Assembly (NCBI RefSeq): GCF_900156505.1
Contig: NZ_FTPR01000001.1
Coordinates: forward strand, 1,612,001 to 1,676,000
From: Yoonia rosea
GTDB taxonomy: Bacteria; Pseudomonadota; Alphaproteobacteria; Rhodobacterales; Rhodobacteraceae
Length of the DNA: 64,000 bases
Reading direction: 5' to 3'
The notes below the pieces were generated by a model. That model worked only from the letters and a program-made list of their open reading frames with translations. It was not told the DNA's origin and searched no databases. Shown here piece after piece: positions 27,421 through 35,105 of this stretch (positions within the stretch are counted from its first letter, which is position 1; each line of letters starts with the position of its first letter). Position numbers and translations under genes: made by a program.

Positions 27421-27474
27421 CTTGGCCCCTCCGTTCTTTGCCCCTATCCTGACGCCAAATCGAGGGAGAGCAAT

Positions 27475-28146
27475 ATGAAAATCACTTGGCTGGGACATGC
27501 AAGTTTCCGGATCGAAATCGAAGGCGCGGTGCTGCTGATTGACCCTTGGCTTGAGGGCAATCCGTCATTCCCCAATGAACACCGCGCCGCCGCTTTGGCG
27601 GGTGCCACCCATATCCTGCTGACCCATGGTCATTTCGACCATACCTCCGAGGTGGATGCAATTGCCAAGGAAACCGGTGCTTTCGTCGTCGGCATCCCCG
27701 AACTTTGCGCGATCTTTGATGCCCACGAGACAGTGGAATTCAACAAAGGCGGCACGGTTGATCTGGGCGGTGCGCTGGTGTCGATGGTGCAGGCGACGCA
27801 TTCCTCCTCGGTCGGGGCGGCCTATGCCGGCACCGAGGCCGGCTATATGATCAAGGGCGAGGGCCATACGATCTATGTCTCGGGTGACACCGATATCATG
27901 GCCGATATGGACTGGATGGGGGATTTCTATAACCCCGATATCGGTATCCTGTGCTGTGGCGGACATTACACGATGGGGATGGAAGGTGCGGCCTATGCAG
28001 CCAAACGCTATTTCAACTTCAAAACCGTGATCCCCGCCCATTACGCGACATTCCCCTTGCTGGCACAAAGCGCCCAGCCGCTGGTCGATGCTTTGCCGGA
28101 CTTGGACGTGCGCACACCGGCCGTAATGGAAACCGTGGAAATCTAG
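27475..28146 (+). CDS. Metal-dependent hydrolase, UPF0173-type MBL fold
   Basis: This 223-residue metallo-beta-lactamase-fold protein begins MKITWLGHASFRIE and carries the metal motif THGHFDHTSE (HxHxDH) near residue 45-54. Further ligands are in QATHSSS and VSGDTDIM, and PAHYATFP is at the end. This pattern is that of the UPF0173/YtkL-like hydrolases, related to UlaG. The substrate is unknown. The GGGAGAG site upstream of the ATG at 27475 decides the start. The gene overlaps tadA at the stops by 4 bp. Confidence 0.9.
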   Translation: MKITWLGHASFRIEIEGAVLLIDPWLEGNPSFPNEHRAAALAGATHILLTHGHFDHTSEVDAIAKETGAFVVGIPELCAIFDAHETVEFNKGGTVDLGGALVSMVQATHSSSVGAAYAGTEAGYMIKGEGHTIYVSGDTDIMADMDWMGDFYNPDIGILCCGGHYTMGMEGAAYAAKRYFNFKTVIPAHYATFPLLAQSAQPLVDALPDLDVRTPAVMETVEI

Positions 28147-28589
28147 CGCTTTGCGGCAAAGAAATCCTTGAGCAATGCTTCCGAGGGCTGCGCGGCAATG
28201 CCATCATAGACTTCGGGGGCATGGTGGCATTGCGCATGCTGGAAGATACGCGGCCCTTGGGCGACGCCACCGGACTTCGGGTCAGCCGCCCCGTAATAAA
28301 GCCGCGCAATCCGCGCGTTGCTGATCGCAGCCGCGCACATCGGGCACGGCTCCAGCGTGACATAGAGATCATAACCCGTCAGCCGTTCCTGCCCCAAGGC
28401 AGCACAGGCCGCGCGGATGGCCAGTATCTCGGCGTGGGCGGTGGGATCGTGCAATTCCCGTGTCCGGTTGCCTGCTTGTGCGATCACTCCCGCAGGCCCC
28501 ACGATCACCGCCCCCACGGGCACCTCGCCACGGCCACCTGCGGCGCGGGCCTCTTCCAAGGCCACATCCATATAAGAGCGAAAATCCAT
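28143..28589 (-). CDS. tadA: tRNA-specific adenosine deaminase
   Basis: This 148-residue zinc deaminase makes inosine at the wobble base A34 of tRNA(Arg). The deaminase motifs are PTAHAEILAIRAA (HAE, with the catalytic Glu) and LEPCPMCAAAI (PCxxC zinc ligands). The N-terminal EVPVGAVIV and the terminal helix with LLKDFFAAKR are normal for TadA. It is divergent from rluB across 65 bp. TadA versus guanine deaminase of the CDA fold is settled by RLYYGAADPKSGG. Confidence 0.95.
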   Translation of the reverse strand: MDFRSYMDVALEEARAAGGRGEVPVGAVIVGPAGVIAQAGNRTRELHDPTAHAEILAIRAACAALGQERLTGYDLYVTLEPCPMCAAAISNARIARLYYGAADPKSGGVAQGPRIFQHAQCHHAPEVYDGIAAQPSEALLKDFFAAKR

Positions 28590-28654
28590 GTCTTGTGATG
28601 CACTGGCGCGGCTATCTCTGGCAAGGGGCGATCAAAGCGGCTAAGGGATTGGAT

Positions 28655-29461
28655 ATGAGCACAGATACCCCTCCCCCCGGCGACCGGATCGCCAAAGTCC
28701 TGTCCCGCGCAGGTGTCGCCAGCCGCCGCGAAGCCGAGCGTATGATCGAAGACGGCCGCGTCAGCGTGAATGGCAAAACCATTACAAGCCCCGCGCTGAA
28801 CATAACCGCATCGGACCGGATTGTCGTGGATGGCAAGCAGGTGGGCGCACCCGAGCCCGCACGCCTCTGGCTCTATCACAAACCTGCAGGCCTTGTGACC
28901 ACCGAACGCGATGAAAAAGACCGCCCGACGGTCTTTGGATCGCTGCCCGACACGATGCCGCGTGTGATGTCGGTGGGGCGGCTTGATTTGAATTCCGAAG
29001 GTCTCTTGCTGCTGACTAACGACGGCGAGATCAAGCGCAAACTCGAACTGCCCGCGACTGGCTGGCTGCGCCGCTACCGTGTGCGGATCAACGGATCGGT
29101 CAGCGAGGCAAAACTGGACGAATTGCGCGCTGGCATCACCGTGGACGGCGTGCACTACCAACCCATGGTCGTGACCTTTGACCGCCAACAGGGGGCCAAC
29201 GCATGGCTGACCGTTAGCCTGCGTGAGGGCAAGAACCGCGAAATCCGCCGCGCGATGGGTGAAATCGGCGTGACCGTGAACCGGCTGATCCGTGTGAGTT
29301 ACGGACCGTTCCAACTGGGCGTGCTCAAGCAAGGCGACGTCGAAGAGGTCAAACAGCGGGTTCTGCGCGACCAGCTCGGGCTCGCCGAACAACCGGCACA
29401 GAAAAAACCTGTCCGCAGAACCGTCAATCGCCCCACAAGGGGGAAAAAGCGATCAAGTTGA
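28655..29461 (+). CDS. rluB: 23S rRNA pseudouridine synthase, RluB type
   Basis: This 268-residue pseudouridine synthase has an N-terminal S4 RNA-binding domain (about residues 10-55, with RIAKVLSRAGVASRREAERMI) and the RsuA/RluB catalytic domain. The catalytic Asp is in VGRLDLNSEGLLLLTND. The EGKNREIRRAM block and the basic C-terminal tail (VRRTVNRPTRGKKRSS) also fit. RluB modifies U2605 in E. coli 23S rRNA; RluE/RluF-like specificity cannot be excluded. The ATG at 28655 is used; the longer frame from 28460 runs through the divergent tadA gene. Confidence 0.9.
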   Translation: MSTDTPPPGDRIAKVLSRAGVASRREAERMIEDGRVSVNGKTITSPALNITASDRIVVDGKQVGAPEPARLWLYHKPAGLVTTERDEKDRPTVFGSLPDTMPRVMSVGRLDLNSEGLLLLTNDGEIKRKLELPATGWLRRYRVRINGSVSEAKLDELRAGITVDGVHYQPMVVTFDRQQGANAWLTVSLREGKNREIRRAMGEIGVTVNRLIRVSYGPFQLGVLKQGDVEEVKQRVLRDQLGLAEQPAQKKPVRRTVNRPTRGKKRSS

Positions 29462-29711
29462 ACCTTGTCGCGATGTCCGCCCTTATGCATTCTGGGTGTT
29501 AAGACTATTTCTAGGAACGAGTGCTTTGGCTGATGTGTTTGCGACCGAAGGTATGGCCGCGTTTTTTTGCGGGCGGTTAAGGCCGCTGGCGTGCTGCCAA
29601 CAAGCCGTCTTTCGGAACCGGGTGGCAGATGCGGGGCTTTTCCGAAACACTCGTAAACCTGACTCAATCTCTCTATCTGGAAGATGAATAAATCGGCGGA
29701 GTTACGCGAAA
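29462..29711. other. 250-bp intergenic region upstream of the XpaC-TelA-SPFH operon
   Basis: This spacer lies between rluB and the first gene of the eight-gene operon. It must carry the operon promoter unless transcription continues from rluB. I see short GC-rich complementary segments around 29560-29600 but no convincing terminator, tRNA or palindrome. A poor ribosome site (GGCGGAG, about 12 nt) precedes the ATG at 29712. Confidence 0.5.
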
Positions 29712-29915
29712 ATGTTGCGATTGATCTTCATTGTTGCCTTTGTGGCGGTGGTTGCGATTGCAATCACGGCCCTAATAGGAACAATGACAACCGTCGCCCG
29801 CACGAGCGCTACAAAGGAACCTGACAAGATGCCCGCGAAATTCCGACGCGTCACCTATGCATTGCTGGTTGTCCTGCTCTTTGGGGTCACAACCGGATGG
29901 TTGGGGGGCACCTGA
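29712..29915 (+). CDS. Small two-helix membrane protein heading the XpaC-TelA operon
   Basis: This 67-residue protein has two hydrophobic segments (about residues 3-26 and 47-64) separated by a polar basic loop (ARTSATKEPDKMPAKFRR). I do not recognise a named family. It is probably real because its stop overlaps the following ATG by one base (TGATG), it starts a same-strand operon, and the hydrophobic pattern is regular. A role in membrane anchoring or assembly with the XpaC-like protein is inference from position. Confidence 0.65.
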   Translation: MLRLIFIVAFVAVVAIAITALIGTMTTVARTSATKEPDKMPAKFRRVTYALLVVLLFGVTTGWLGGT

Positions 29916-30811
29916 TGGCCAAGCGCTTTGGTGGCAAATTCAGCCCTGACGGGCAGCAAGACGCGGGAAGGCCCGGGGCAAGCCCGCGAGGGGCTGTCGC
30001 AAAGCCAGCGGACGGACGGGTCAAACTGCTCTATGTGCCTGCCATTGTTCTGGCGGCAACCTCGCTGAATGACGGTCCGGTCACGTTGGTGACTGCGCTT
30101 GTTGGCGCGGCTGTTCTGGCGCTCGCGGCGTGGCTCCTGCAAGAGGGGCTCGCGGCCGAAGCAGCCTATGACACCCGCAAAGTGGCGCGGCGTCCCGCTC
30201 TGCCGCGCAAAATGCTCGCCACGGCACTGACAGGCGTGGGCGTGACCATTGCGGCCTATACAGGTGACAGCGGCGCGATTGGCGCCGTCCTCTACGGGAT
30301 CGCGGCGGCGGGTCTGCATACCGCGACCTTCGGGATCGACCCCATGACAGACAAGCGCATGGAAGGGATCGACAGCTTTCAGCAAGACCGTGTCGCCCGC
30401 GTCGTTGATCAGGCCGAGGCGCATCTGGACGTCATGAAACGCCAGATCGAGACTGTCTCGGACCGCCGCCTGACAGAACGTGTCGAGGATTTTCAGGTGA
30501 TCGCCCGCCGGATGATCCGCACCGTTGAGGAAGACCCGCGTGACCTGACCGGTGCGCGCAAATTTCTGGGCGTTTATTTGATGGGCGCGCGGGATGCGAC
30601 GCTCAAATTTGTCGATCTATACAACCGTCGTAAAGACGCTGATGCGCGCGCCGCCTACGAGGCGCTGCTTGACGACCTTGAACAGAATTTTGCTGCACGC
30701 ACCGACAAGATGATGCTCGATGACCGCAGCGATATGGATATTGAAATTAATGTACTGCGTGACCGCCTCCAGCGTGAGGGCGTCAATTTGAAAACGAAAG
30801 GGAACGAATAA
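29915..30811 (+). CDS. XpaC-like (5-bromo-4-chloroindolyl phosphate hydrolysis) protein
   Basis: This 298-residue protein has two to three hydrophobic segments between about residues 38 and 140. They are followed by a long helical cytosolic domain beginning DRVARVVDQAEAHLDVMKRQIETV, which is the XpaC/Halogen_Hydrol family region. Despite the historical name, the family has no proven hydrolase activity. In Firmicutes xpaC/yceH genes sit next to TelA-type genes, and here telA follows with a 1-bp stop/start overlap. The C-terminal helix (DMDIEINVLRDRLQREGV) could form a coiled coil with TelA. The first part is basic and Gly-rich, so is likely cytosolic. Confidence 0.82.
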   Translation: MAKRFGGKFSPDGQQDAGRPGASPRGAVAKPADGRVKLLYVPAIVLAATSLNDGPVTLVTALVGAAVLALAAWLLQEGLAAEAAYDTRKVARRPALPRKMLATALTGVGVTIAAYTGDSGAIGAVLYGIAAAGLHTATFGIDPMTDKRMEGIDSFQQDRVARVVDQAEAHLDVMKRQIETVSDRRLTERVEDFQVIARRMIRTVEEDPRDLTGARKFLGVYLMGARDATLKFVDLYNRRKDADARAAYEALLDDLEQNFAARTDKMMLDDRSDMDIEINVLRDRLQREGVNLKTKGNE

Positions 30812-32001
30812 TGTCTGAAACGATCCGCCAAAAGGCTGAAGCGACGCTTGCCGAAGTTGAAAAAATCACCGCTGTTGTTCTGCCTGAACCCAAGAACGAG
30901 TTGATCACGCTTGAGGCCGCAGACGCGCCCACCAGCGCTGAAATTCAGAAACGTGTGGCCGAGATCAATATCGCAGACACCAATTCCATCGTGTCTTTCG
31001 GCTCCTCCGCGCAGGCGGAATTGCAGGAAATCAGCCAATCCATGCTGGCAGGTGTGCGCAACAAGGACGTAGGCCCCGCAGGTGACAGTCTGCGCAATAT
31101 CGTCACCACAATCCGTGGTTTTTCGATCTCGGAACTGGATGTGCGGCGCAAGCGCAGCTGGTGGGAAAAGCTCTTGGGGCGTGCGGCACCCATGGCGAAA
31201 TTCGCCGCGCGTTTTGAAGAAGTACAAGGCCAAATTGACCACATCACCGATGACCTTCTCAAGCACGAGCATGTGCTGCTGAAAGACATCGAGAGCCTTG
31301 ATGTGCTTTATGACAAGACGCTGCAATTCTATGATGAACTCGGCCTTTATATCGCCGCCGGTGAAGCAAAAATCGCCGATCTTGACGCCACAACGATCCC
31401 CGCAAAAGAGGCCGAGGTGCAGGCCGCTGCCGAAGATCAGGCCGTGATGAAGGCGCAGGAACTGCGCGATCTGCGGTCTGCCCGTGATGATCTGGAACGC
31501 CGTGTGCATGACCTGAAACTGACCCGACAGGTGACGATGCAGTCGCTCCCGTCCATCCGTTTGGTGCAGGAAAACGACAAATCGCTGGTGACCAAGATCA
31601 ACTCGACCTTGGTGAACACGGTGCCACTGTGGGAAACACAGCTGGCGCAGGCGGTGACGATCCAGCGCTCTTCAGAAGCAGCAGAGGCGGTGCGTGACGC
31701 CAATGATCTGACCAATGAATTGCTGAAAGCCAACGCCGAAAACCTGCGTCAGGCCAACCGCACCATCCGCGAGGAAATGGAACGCGGTGTGTTTGACATC
31801 AACGCGGTGAAAGAGGCCAATGCCAACCTGATTGCCACGATCAATGAAAGTCTCGAGATCGCCGACGAAGGCAAGCGCAAGCGCGCCGAGGCCGAGGTCG
31901 AGTTGCAAAAGATGGAGCAGGAGTTGAAAGAAACACTTGCCTCTGCCAAAGCGCGCAAGACCGGCACCGGCGACACCATCGGCACAGCGACAGGCAGTTA
32001 A
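30811..32001 (+). CDS. telA: Toxic anion resistance protein, TelA family
   Basis: This 396-residue soluble, strongly helical protein of the TelA/KlaA family has landmarks VSFGSSAQAELQEISQSMLAGV, the Trp pair in KRSWWEKLLG, and the coiled-coil-rich segment from about residue 140 to 330 with VTMQSLPSIRLVQENDKSLVTKIN. Plasmid TelA was linked to tellurite resistance and colicin/phage tolerance. Chromosomal copies are associated with envelope-stress (Ter-type) gene groups. No membrane helix is visible. It probably acts with the XpaC-like protein encoded just before it. Confidence 0.88.
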   Translation: MSETIRQKAEATLAEVEKITAVVLPEPKNELITLEAADAPTSAEIQKRVAEINIADTNSIVSFGSSAQAELQEISQSMLAGVRNKDVGPAGDSLRNIVTTIRGFSISELDVRRKRSWWEKLLGRAAPMAKFAARFEEVQGQIDHITDDLLKHEHVLLKDIESLDVLYDKTLQFYDELGLYIAAGEAKIADLDATTIPAKEAEVQAAAEDQAVMKAQELRDLRSARDDLERRVHDLKLTRQVTMQSLPSIRLVQENDKSLVTKINSTLVNTVPLWETQLAQAVTIQRSSEAAEAVRDANDLTNELLKANAENLRQANRTIREEMERGVFDINAVKEANANLIATINESLEIADEGKRKRAEAEVELQKMEQELKETLASAKARKTGTGDTIGTATGS

Positions 32002-32007
32002 AAGACT

Positions 32008-32973
32008 ATGATGATCGGGGGTATCACACGGCGTCTTGCGATGCTCGTCGTTGCGACGGGTGTCATGGGGTGCCAGTTGATGACACCTCCGGTCACATCG
32101 CCCGCCCCCCCGCCGTCGGTGCCGGCCCCGGTGCCAGACCCGACCCCCGTTGTGACACCACCCAGTCAGGCAAGCCGGGATCTGGCGGTCTATTACGGCC
32201 GTCTGCAGAATGACCTTCTGGCCCAGGGCCTGATGCGGGGCGATGGTGGCGGACCAGACACGCCGTTTACAGATACGCAACTCGCGCGCAATTTTGTGCG
32301 CATCGCGCTATTCAACGAATACCGTGACGACAGTGATTTTCGCACGCCGCAAGCGACCATTTCCAAACTGCGCCGCTGGACGTCCCCGATCCGCATGTCG
32401 GTGGAATTCGGTAATACCGTCCCCCTTGCCCAGCGCGACGCGGATCTGGCCAGTGTCAGCGCCTATGCCGCGCGTCTTTCGCGTGTCACGGGCGTGCCGA
32501 TCGAGATCACCGACAGCAACCCCAATTTCCGCGTGCTGTTTCTGGGCGAGGATGACCGCCGCGCTTACGGACCACGCTTGCGCGCCCTCATTCCCAATAT
32601 CTCGGACGCGACCGTCCGCACCTTTGTCAACCTGCCCCGCGACCAGCTTTGCGTTGTGATCGGCACTTTTACGCCCGGCCGGTCGAGCTATACCAAAGCC
32701 GTCGCCATGATCCGCGCCGAACACCCCAGCCTGATGCGCAGTGCCTGTATCCATGAGGAACTGGCCCAAGGTATGGGCCTTGCCAACGATAGCCCGCAGG
32801 CGCGCCCGTCGATTTTTAATGACGACGAAGAATTCGCGCTACTGACCGCGCATGACGAACTGTTGCTGCGGATGCTCTATGATCCACGGCTGGAAGCGGG
32901 CATGGACCCTGCGACAGCCGCCCCACTTGCGCGCGTGATTGCGCGTGAATACCTCTCACCTGGACAAAGCTGA
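32008..32973 (+). CDS. DUF2927-domain lipoprotein
   Basis: This 321-residue predicted lipoprotein has a signal peptide with MGC as lipobox. A Pro-rich linker (residues about 27-55) is followed by a DUF2927 domain. The most notable motif is SACIHEELAQGMGLANDSPQARPSIFND, an HExxQ arrangement near residue 248-253 that looks like the helix of a metallopeptidase-type active site, with an Asp/Asn downstream. Whether it is catalytic is unknown. It follows telA by 6 bp and precedes the SPFH gene by 44 bp, so it is likely the extracytoplasmic component of this operon. Confidence 0.82.
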   Translation: MMIGGITRRLAMLVVATGVMGCQLMTPPVTSPAPPPSVPAPVPDPTPVVTPPSQASRDLAVYYGRLQNDLLAQGLMRGDGGGPDTPFTDTQLARNFVRIALFNEYRDDSDFRTPQATISKLRRWTSPIRMSVEFGNTVPLAQRDADLASVSAYAARLSRVTGVPIEITDSNPNFRVLFLGEDDRRAYGPRLRALIPNISDATVRTFVNLPRDQLCVVIGTFTPGRSSYTKAVAMIRAEHPSLMRSACIHEELAQGMGLANDSPQARPSIFNDDEEFALLTAHDELLLRMLYDPRLEAGMDPATAAPLARVIAREYLSPGQS

Positions 32974-33017
32974 CCGGATGCGCCGCGTCCCAACCACCTA
33001 ACGACGGAGACCATACC

Positions 33018-34121
33018 ATGGGCATTTTCGATTTTCTGACTGGTGAATTCATCGACGTCATCCATTGGACCGACAACACCCGCGACACCATGGTCTGGCG
33101 GTTCGAGCGTGAGGGCCATGAAATCAAATACGGTGCCAAGCTGACGGTGCGCGAGGGTCAGGCGGCGGTCTTCGTCCACGAAGGCCAGTTAGCCGATGTC
33201 TTCACCCCCGGCCTTTATATGTTGGAAAGCAACAACATGCCGATCATGACGACCCTGCAACACTGGGATCATGGCTTCAAAAGCCCCTTCAAGTCCGAGA
33301 TTTACTACGTCAACACCACCCGTTTCTCGAACCTCAAATGGGGTACGAAGAACCCGATCATGGTGCGCGATCCTGAGTTCGGCCCGACCCGCCTGCGCGC
33401 TTTTGGGACCTACACCGTCAAGGTTGCGGATCCCGCCCTCTTCCTGCGTGAAATCGTCGGTACCGACGGTGAATTCACCATGGACGAGATCAGTTATCAA
33501 ATCCGCAACATCATCGTGCAGGAATTTTCACGCGTGATCGCGCAATCAGGCATTCCGGTGCTGGATATGGCCGCAAATACCGCCGATCTGGGCAAGCTGA
33601 TTGCCGCAGCTATCGACCCCACGATGAAGCAATACGGCCTGACCATCCCCGAACTTTACATCGAGAACATCAGCCTGCCCGCCGCCGTGGAAGAGGCGCT
33701 GGACAAGCGGACCTCGATGGGTCTGGCGGGTGATCTGGGTAAATTCACCCAATATTCCGCCGCCGAAGCGATGACGTCCGCTGCGAATAATCCTGCGGGC
33801 GGCGGCATGGCCGCAGGTCTCGGGGCCGGCATGGGCATGGCGATGGCAGGCCAGATGGCCCAAGGTGGCCCGTGGGGGGCGAGCCCTGCTGCGGCCCCGC
33901 CCCCACCCCCGCCGGTCGAACATGTCTGGCACATCGCCAAGGGCGGCGAGGTGTCCGGTCCTTTCTCCAAGGCCGCGATGGGCCGCATGGTCACCGAAGG
34001 CAAACTCAGCCGCGACAGCATGGTGTGGACCCAAGGTCAGGACGGCTGGATGGAAGCGGGCGAGGTCATGGAACTGGCCCAGCTTTTCACCATTATGCCA
34101 CCGCCACCTCCGGGGGCGTAA
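33018..34121 (+). CDS. SPFH-domain protein (YdjI type) with C-terminal GYF_2 domain
   Basis: This 367-residue protein has three parts. An SPFH (band-7-like) domain covers about residues 1-235, starting MGIFDFLTGEFIDVIHWTDN, the form seen in 'virion core protein' SPFH members such as Bacillus YdjI. A Gly/Ala/Met-rich linker spans about 255-295, and a GYF_2-type domain about 300-358 (WHIAKGGEVSGPFSKAAMGRMV and DGWMEAGEV). In YdjI the C-terminus is a zinc ribbon; here GYF_2 takes its place. No transmembrane helix is seen, so membrane contact would be peripheral. A zinc-ribbon membrane protein is encoded three genes downstream. Confidence 0.87.
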   Translation: MGIFDFLTGEFIDVIHWTDNTRDTMVWRFEREGHEIKYGAKLTVREGQAAVFVHEGQLADVFTPGLYMLESNNMPIMTTLQHWDHGFKSPFKSEIYYVNTTRFSNLKWGTKNPIMVRDPEFGPTRLRAFGTYTVKVADPALFLREIVGTDGEFTMDEISYQIRNIIVQEFSRVIAQSGIPVLDMAANTADLGKLIAAAIDPTMKQYGLTIPELYIENISLPAAVEEALDKRTSMGLAGDLGKFTQYSAAEAMTSAANNPAGGGMAAGLGAGMGMAMAGQMAQGGPWGASPAAAPPPPPPVEHVWHIAKGGEVSGPFSKAAMGRMVTEGKLSRDSMVWTQGQDGWMEAGEVMELAQLFTIMPPPPPGA

Positions 34122-34155
34122 AGCCATCACCGCGCTTGCGACCATAAAGGCCAAA

Positions 34156-34686
34156 GTGCCGCATCGGCGCGTCTACCTGAAGTGGATGCACTGGCTGATG
34201 GTGCCGTTGTTTGTCTGGTTCATCGTGGTTCAGCCGATCGATGTGCAACGTATCGGCCCTGCTGCGGTCCAGTTCCATTCCGTGATGGGGCTGCTGTTTG
34301 TCAGCTTGGCGTTGTTCTGGACCGTCGATTATATGCGCAAAGGTCTGGCCAGCCGTCCGGGACCGAAACTGCCCGCCAAGGCGCGACCGCTGCATCAGCT
34401 TCTGCATAAGGTGCTGATCTGGGGTGTGTTCTGTGTGGCGCTCACAGGTTTTGGTCTGGGGCTGACGTCGGCCGTTCTGCTCTGGGCGGGGGGGATCGTG
34501 CCGATTGCACCGCCCCTGAATATGCCGCAGGCGAATGATTTCATCGGCATGGTGCATGAGGTACAGTTCTACACACTGGCTGTGATCGCGGGGCTTCACG
34601 TGCTGTTCCACCTCTGGCGCCACTATCGCTTGCGCGACAACGCGTTACGGATCATGGCGCCCAAAGCCTTGCACAGGTTCCTATGA
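34156..34686 (+). CDS. Cytochrome b561-like membrane protein, tandem copy 1
   Basis: This four-helix membrane protein of about 176 residues contains His residues in the positions typical of di-haem b561/b6-type proteins: KWMHWLMV, QFHSVMG, HQLLHKVL, MVHEVQF and GLHVLFHLWRH. The reading frame is open far upstream, but the conserved part begins near RRVYLKWMHW. I propose the GTG at 34156, preceded by AAAGG, as the start, with the ATG at 34186 as the alternative. The C-terminus (RDNALRIMAPKALHRFL) closely parallels that of the next gene, which shows a tandem duplication. Haem binding is inference. Confidence 0.75.
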   Translation: MPHRRVYLKWMHWLMVPLFVWFIVVQPIDVQRIGPAAVQFHSVMGLLFVSLALFWTVDYMRKGLASRPGPKLPAKARPLHQLLHKVLIWGVFCVALTGFGLGLTSAVLLWAGGIVPIAPPLNMPQANDFIGMVHEVQFYTLAVIAGLHVLFHLWRHYRLRDNALRIMAPKALHRFL

Positions 34687-35105
34687 CACGGCGCAGACTC
34701 ACAATTATCCTGCACTGGAGCACCTTGATGCTGGTGCTTGTCATGGTCAAAGGCGGCACGTCGGAACCTTGGGTCCGCTGGGCCTTTGTGATCGGCGGCG
34801 GTCTTTGGGTCGTAATGGCCTTGATCAAAGGCATGATGTGCAAACCGGGGCCCAAGCTACAAGGACCGCTGCGCACGGTCTACCCGTGGATGCATCGCGG
34901 TATGTATGCGGTACTGGCGGTGACTGTCGCCCTGAACGCAGCCGCCCTTCTGGGCTGGATGCCCCATGATACGGGCTGGGTGGCGCTTCTCGTTTTACTC
35001 GGCGCGGGGGCCCTGCACGGGCTGTTCCACTTCTGGCGGCACAACGTGCTCTTCGATGGTGCGCTGCGCGTGATGACACCACGCTTTATGCATAAGATAC
35101 TGTGA
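34683..35105 (+). CDS. Cytochrome b561-like membrane protein, tandem copy 2
   Basis: This 140-residue protein has four predicted membrane segments and retains fewer of the His residues than copy 1: ILHWSTLM, WMHRGMY and ALHGLFHFWRHN. The C-terminal FDGALRVMTPRFMHKIL is homologous to the end of the preceding protein. The stops and starts on both sides overlap by 4 bp (ATGA), so it is translationally coupled. Its loss of some His residues relative to copy 1 suggests functional divergence within a heterodimer or loss of one haem. Confidence 0.75.
   Translation: MTRRRLTIILHWSTLMLVLVMVKGGTSEPWVRWAFVIGGGLWVVMALIKGMMCKPGPKLQGPLRTVYPWMHRGMYAVLAVTVALNAAALLGWMPHDTGWVALLVLLGAGALHGLFHFWRHNVLFDGALRVMTPRFMHKIL

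Noticed and set aside
29462..29711. Small RNA or tRNA in the 250-bp spacer before the stress-like operon
   Set aside because: No tRNA arms, conserved T-loop or convincing terminator hairpin was found; only short complementary stretches are visible.
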